16,340 nucleotides of DNA, taken from Pseudomonadota bacterium (GTDB lineage Bacteria > Pseudomonadota > Alphaproteobacteria > Reyranellales > Reyranellaceae). The notes below the pieces were generated by a model. It did no database searches, was not told the DNA's origin, and was given only the letters and a program-made list of their open reading frames with translations. The stretch lies in NCBI GenBank assembly GCA_023436825.1, contig JAEZHS010000478.1, positions 1-16,340 on the forward strand, read 5' to 3'. Made by a program: the position numbers and the translations under genes. Of this stretch, positions 14,587 through 16,340 are shown piece by piece; positions within the stretch are counted from its first letter, which is position 1; the number at the start of each line of letters is the position of its first letter.

Positions 14587-16340
14587 ATGGACAGCATCAA
14601 CGAAGCCCGCCGCTCGGCGGCCCACTATTTCCTCGAAGGCCTGACCGAGATCGGCTGCGACTACCTGTTCTGCAACTTCGGCACCGACCACGCGCCGATC
14701 ATCGAAGCCATGGCGAGCTTCCAGCGCGACGGCCGCAAGGCGCCGCAGACCGTCATCTGTCCGCACGAGATCACGGCGGCGCACATGGCGGCCGGCTACG
14801 CGCTCGCCACCGGTCGCGGGCAGGGCGTGATGGTGCATGTCGATGCCGGGACCGCCAACTCGGCGATGGCGCTGCACAATATCTGCCGCGCCCGTATTCC
14901 CATGCTGCTGATGGCCGGCCGCGCGCCCTACACCACGCGCGGCGAGCTTTTAGGCTCGCGCGACACCTACGTGCATTTCGTGCAGGAGCCGTTCGACCAG
15001 ACCAGCCTGGTGCGGCCCTACATCAAGTGGGAATACAACCTGCCCTCTGGCGTGGTCGCCAAGGAGGCACTGCGGCGCGCTCACACGGTGATGATGAGCG
15101 ACCCCAAGGGACCGGTCTACATGACCTTCCCGCGCGAGACGCTGACCGAGCTGTGGTCGGAAGGGCAGATCCGTTCCTATCCCGAGGAGCGTTTCGGTCC
15201 GGCCAGTGCGGGCTCCGTCGATGCCAAGGCGGTCGACGCCATCGCGGCCAGGCTGCTGACGGCGGAGCGGCCTCTGCTCATCACCGCCTACTCGGGCCGC
15301 AACCCTGCCGCCGTTGGCCTGCTCGACGAATTGGCGCAGTTCGCCGGCATCCGCGTGATCGAGTTCAGCCCGATCCACGTCAACCTGCCGCACGATTCGC
15401 CCTGCCATGGCGGCTTCGTGCCGGCCAAGGCGCTGGCCGATGCCGATGTCGGCTTGCTGGTCGATGTCGACGTGCCTTGGATCCCCAAGGACATGCCGGA
15501 CAATCCCTCGACCTGGTGGGCGCATGTCGACGTCGATGCCGAGAAACGCGGCTTCCCGATGTGGACCTTCCCGGCCAACCTGCGCCTGCAGGGCGACAGC
15601 TGCCGTTTCTATGCCGATCTTCTGGCCGCGCTGAAGGCCAGGGCCGACCAGGATTTCAGATCACGCGCCGTCGTGCGCGTGAAGGAGATGGCGGCGGAAG
15701 GCATGGCCCGTCGCGAACAGGCGGCTAAGCTCGCCACCGATCCCGGCGTGGCGGGCGAGATCAACGCACACTTCCTGTGCGCGGCGCTGCAGAAGGCGCT
15801 CGATCCTTCGGACGTCATCATCAACGAGGCGATCCGCAACATCCCCGTCGTGCTGGCGCAGATGCCGCGGACCAGCCCCGGCAGCCTGGTAGGACTGGCC
15901 GGTGCCGGCCTGGGCTTTGCCGCCAACATGGCGCTCGGCATGAAACTCGCCATGCCCGATCGCATCGTCATGCCGATCATGGGCGACGGCACCTTCTTCT
16001 TCTCAAATCCGCAGTCGGTGCTGGCGGTGTCGCAGCAGTACGGCCTGCCGATCTTCGCCGTCGTGCTCGACAATTCCGGCTGGGGTGCGGTCAAGGAAGC
16101 GACCTTGCGTGTCTACCCGGCGGGCGAGGCCAAGGGCATCGGCCAGTTCGGTTCGACCTACGGTCCGCCCATGGACTTCGGCAAGATCGCGGAAGCCTGT
16201 GGCGCTCATGGCGAGCTGGTGTCCGATCCCGCGATGGTCGACGGCCTGAAGACCATGATCCGCGACGCAAAGCGTGAGGCAGGGATCAAGGGCAAGCACT
16301 TCCACGATCTGCGGGGAACGGCGATCACCCGCGTCTACCT
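14587..16340 (+). CDS. Thiamine-diphosphate-dependent enzyme (acetolactate synthase-like), 3' end fused to integrase sequence
   Basis: The frame is open from ATG 14587 (GAGGA at 14578-14582) to the window edge, 584 complete codons plus two bases. Residues 1 to about 560 form a ThDP enzyme of the acetolactate synthase/benzoylformate decarboxylase type. The N-terminal Pyr domain has the conserved Glu61 (PHEITAAHMAAGYA) and HVDAGTANSAMALHN. A central domain follows, then the C-terminal PP domain with the GDG...N cofactor motif: MGDGTFF (465-471) and LDNSGWG with Asn496. The subgroup is a 'ThDP-requiring protein' of unknown substrate; decarboxylation or carboligation of a 2-oxo acid is the family expectation. 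Around residue 561 the ThDP sequence stops short of its usual final strand and tyrosine recombinase sequence follows in frame. The native C-terminus is therefore missing or replaced, and the true stop lies outside the window. Confidence 0.88.
   Translation, partial: MDSINEARRSAAHYFLEGLTEIGCDYLFCNFGTDHAPIIEAMASFQRDGRKAPQTVICPHEITAAHMAAGYALATGRGQGVMVHVDAGTANSAMALHNICRARIPMLLMAGRAPYTTRGELLGSRDTYVHFVQEPFDQTSLVRPYIKWEYNLPSGVVAKEALRRAHTVMMSDPKGPVYMTFPRETLTELWSEGQIRSYPEERFGPASAGSVDAKAVDAIAARLLTAERPLLITAYSGRNPAAVGLLDELAQFAGIRVIEFSPIHVNLPHDSPCHGGFVPAKALADADVGLLVDVDVPWIPKDMPDNPSTWWAHVDVDAEKRGFPMWTFPANLRLQGDSCRFYADLLAALKARADQDFRSRAVVRVKEMAAEGMARREQAAKLATDPGVAGEINAHFLCAALQKALDPSDVIINEAIRNIPVVLAQMPRTSPGSLVGLAGAGLGFAANMALGMKLAMPDRIVMPIMGDGTFFFSNPQSVLAVSQQYGLPIFAVVLDNSGWGAVKEATLRVYPAGEAKGIGQFGSTYGPPMDFGKIAEACGAHGELVSDPAMVDGLKTMIRDAKREAGIKGKHFHDLRGTAITRVY
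16270..16340 (+). mobile_element. Tyrosine recombinase (integrase) box II fragment, in frame with the ThDP enzyme
   Basis: Codons 562 onward of the preceding frame read KREAGIKGKHFHDLRGTAIT and then RVYL at the window edge. The FHDLRGTAxTR segment (HDLRGT at 16303-16320) is the box II H-x-x-R catalytic motif of phage- and island-type tyrosine recombinases, and the AGI-x-G lead-in is also integrase-like. It is not part of any ThDP enzyme. Codons here (AAG, CGT, GCA, GGG, GGA) look less G/C-ending than upstream, in agreement with foreign origin, though the sample is tiny. Upstream integrase domains and the downstream catalytic Tyr are absent from the window. Either an element boundary or deletion joins the genes, or the assembly is chimeric. 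Confidence 0.7.

Overview
The window is about two-thirds G+C, packed with genes, and has tight gene spacing and long shadow ORFs, all typical of a GC-rich alphaproteobacterium (for example Rhizobiales, Bradyrhizobium-like or Reyranella-like). That placement is an inference from gene content and composition; there is no rRNA or other phylogenetic marker here. I find no tRNA, rRNA, CRISPR array or complete insertion sequence.

Layout. (1) Positions 40-3814, minus strand: an HTH-citrate synthase-like gene followed 1 nt later by hrpB, an ATP-dependent helicase. The citrate synthase-like protein keeps its fold motifs but has lost the catalytic His-Gly-Gly segment and has Glu in place of the catalytic Asp, so it may be a sensor or regulator rather than an enzyme. 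(2) Positions 3815-3930: a divergent control region with A+T-rich inverted repeats and a GC-rich hairpin just before a good ribosome binding site. (3) Positions 3931-12748, plus strand: a nine-gene operon-like run with gaps of 28 nt or less and several overlaps. It encodes a metal-dependent amidohydrolase, a DszB-like (sulfinate desulfinase-like) protein, a gamma-glutamyltransferase-fold Ntn hydrolase, an SsuA/NMT1-type binding protein, a gentisate dioxygenase-like bicupin, an ABC ATPase and permease (SsuB/SsuC type), a zeta-class GST (maleylpyruvate/maleylacetoacetate isomerase) and a Rid-family protein. (4) Positions 12749-12870: a gap with a perfect 9-bp stem hairpin. (5) Positions 12871-16340, plus strand: a second tight run with an EthD-domain protein, an orphan Bug-type tricarboxylate binding protein, an NTF2/SnoaL-like small protein and a thiamine-diphosphate enzyme. 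That last gene runs off the window.

How the genes may work together. Run 3 reads as an uptake and catabolism module for a small aromatic acid or conjugate. The ABC system imports it, hydrolases (amidohydrolase, Ntn hydrolase, DszB-like) trim it, the bicupin opens a gentisate/salicylate-type ring, and the zeta GST isomerises the maleylpyruvate-type product. No fumarylpyruvate hydrolase (FAH family) is present in the window, so the pathway is incomplete as seen. I do not recognise this gene combination as a named pathway, and the substrate is unknown.

Most unusual point: at the right edge, the thiamine-diphosphate enzyme reading frame passes without interruption into the box II region of a tyrosine recombinase (HDLRGT at about 16303-16320). 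This is either a real mobile-element junction in the 3' end of the gene or a chimeric assembly.
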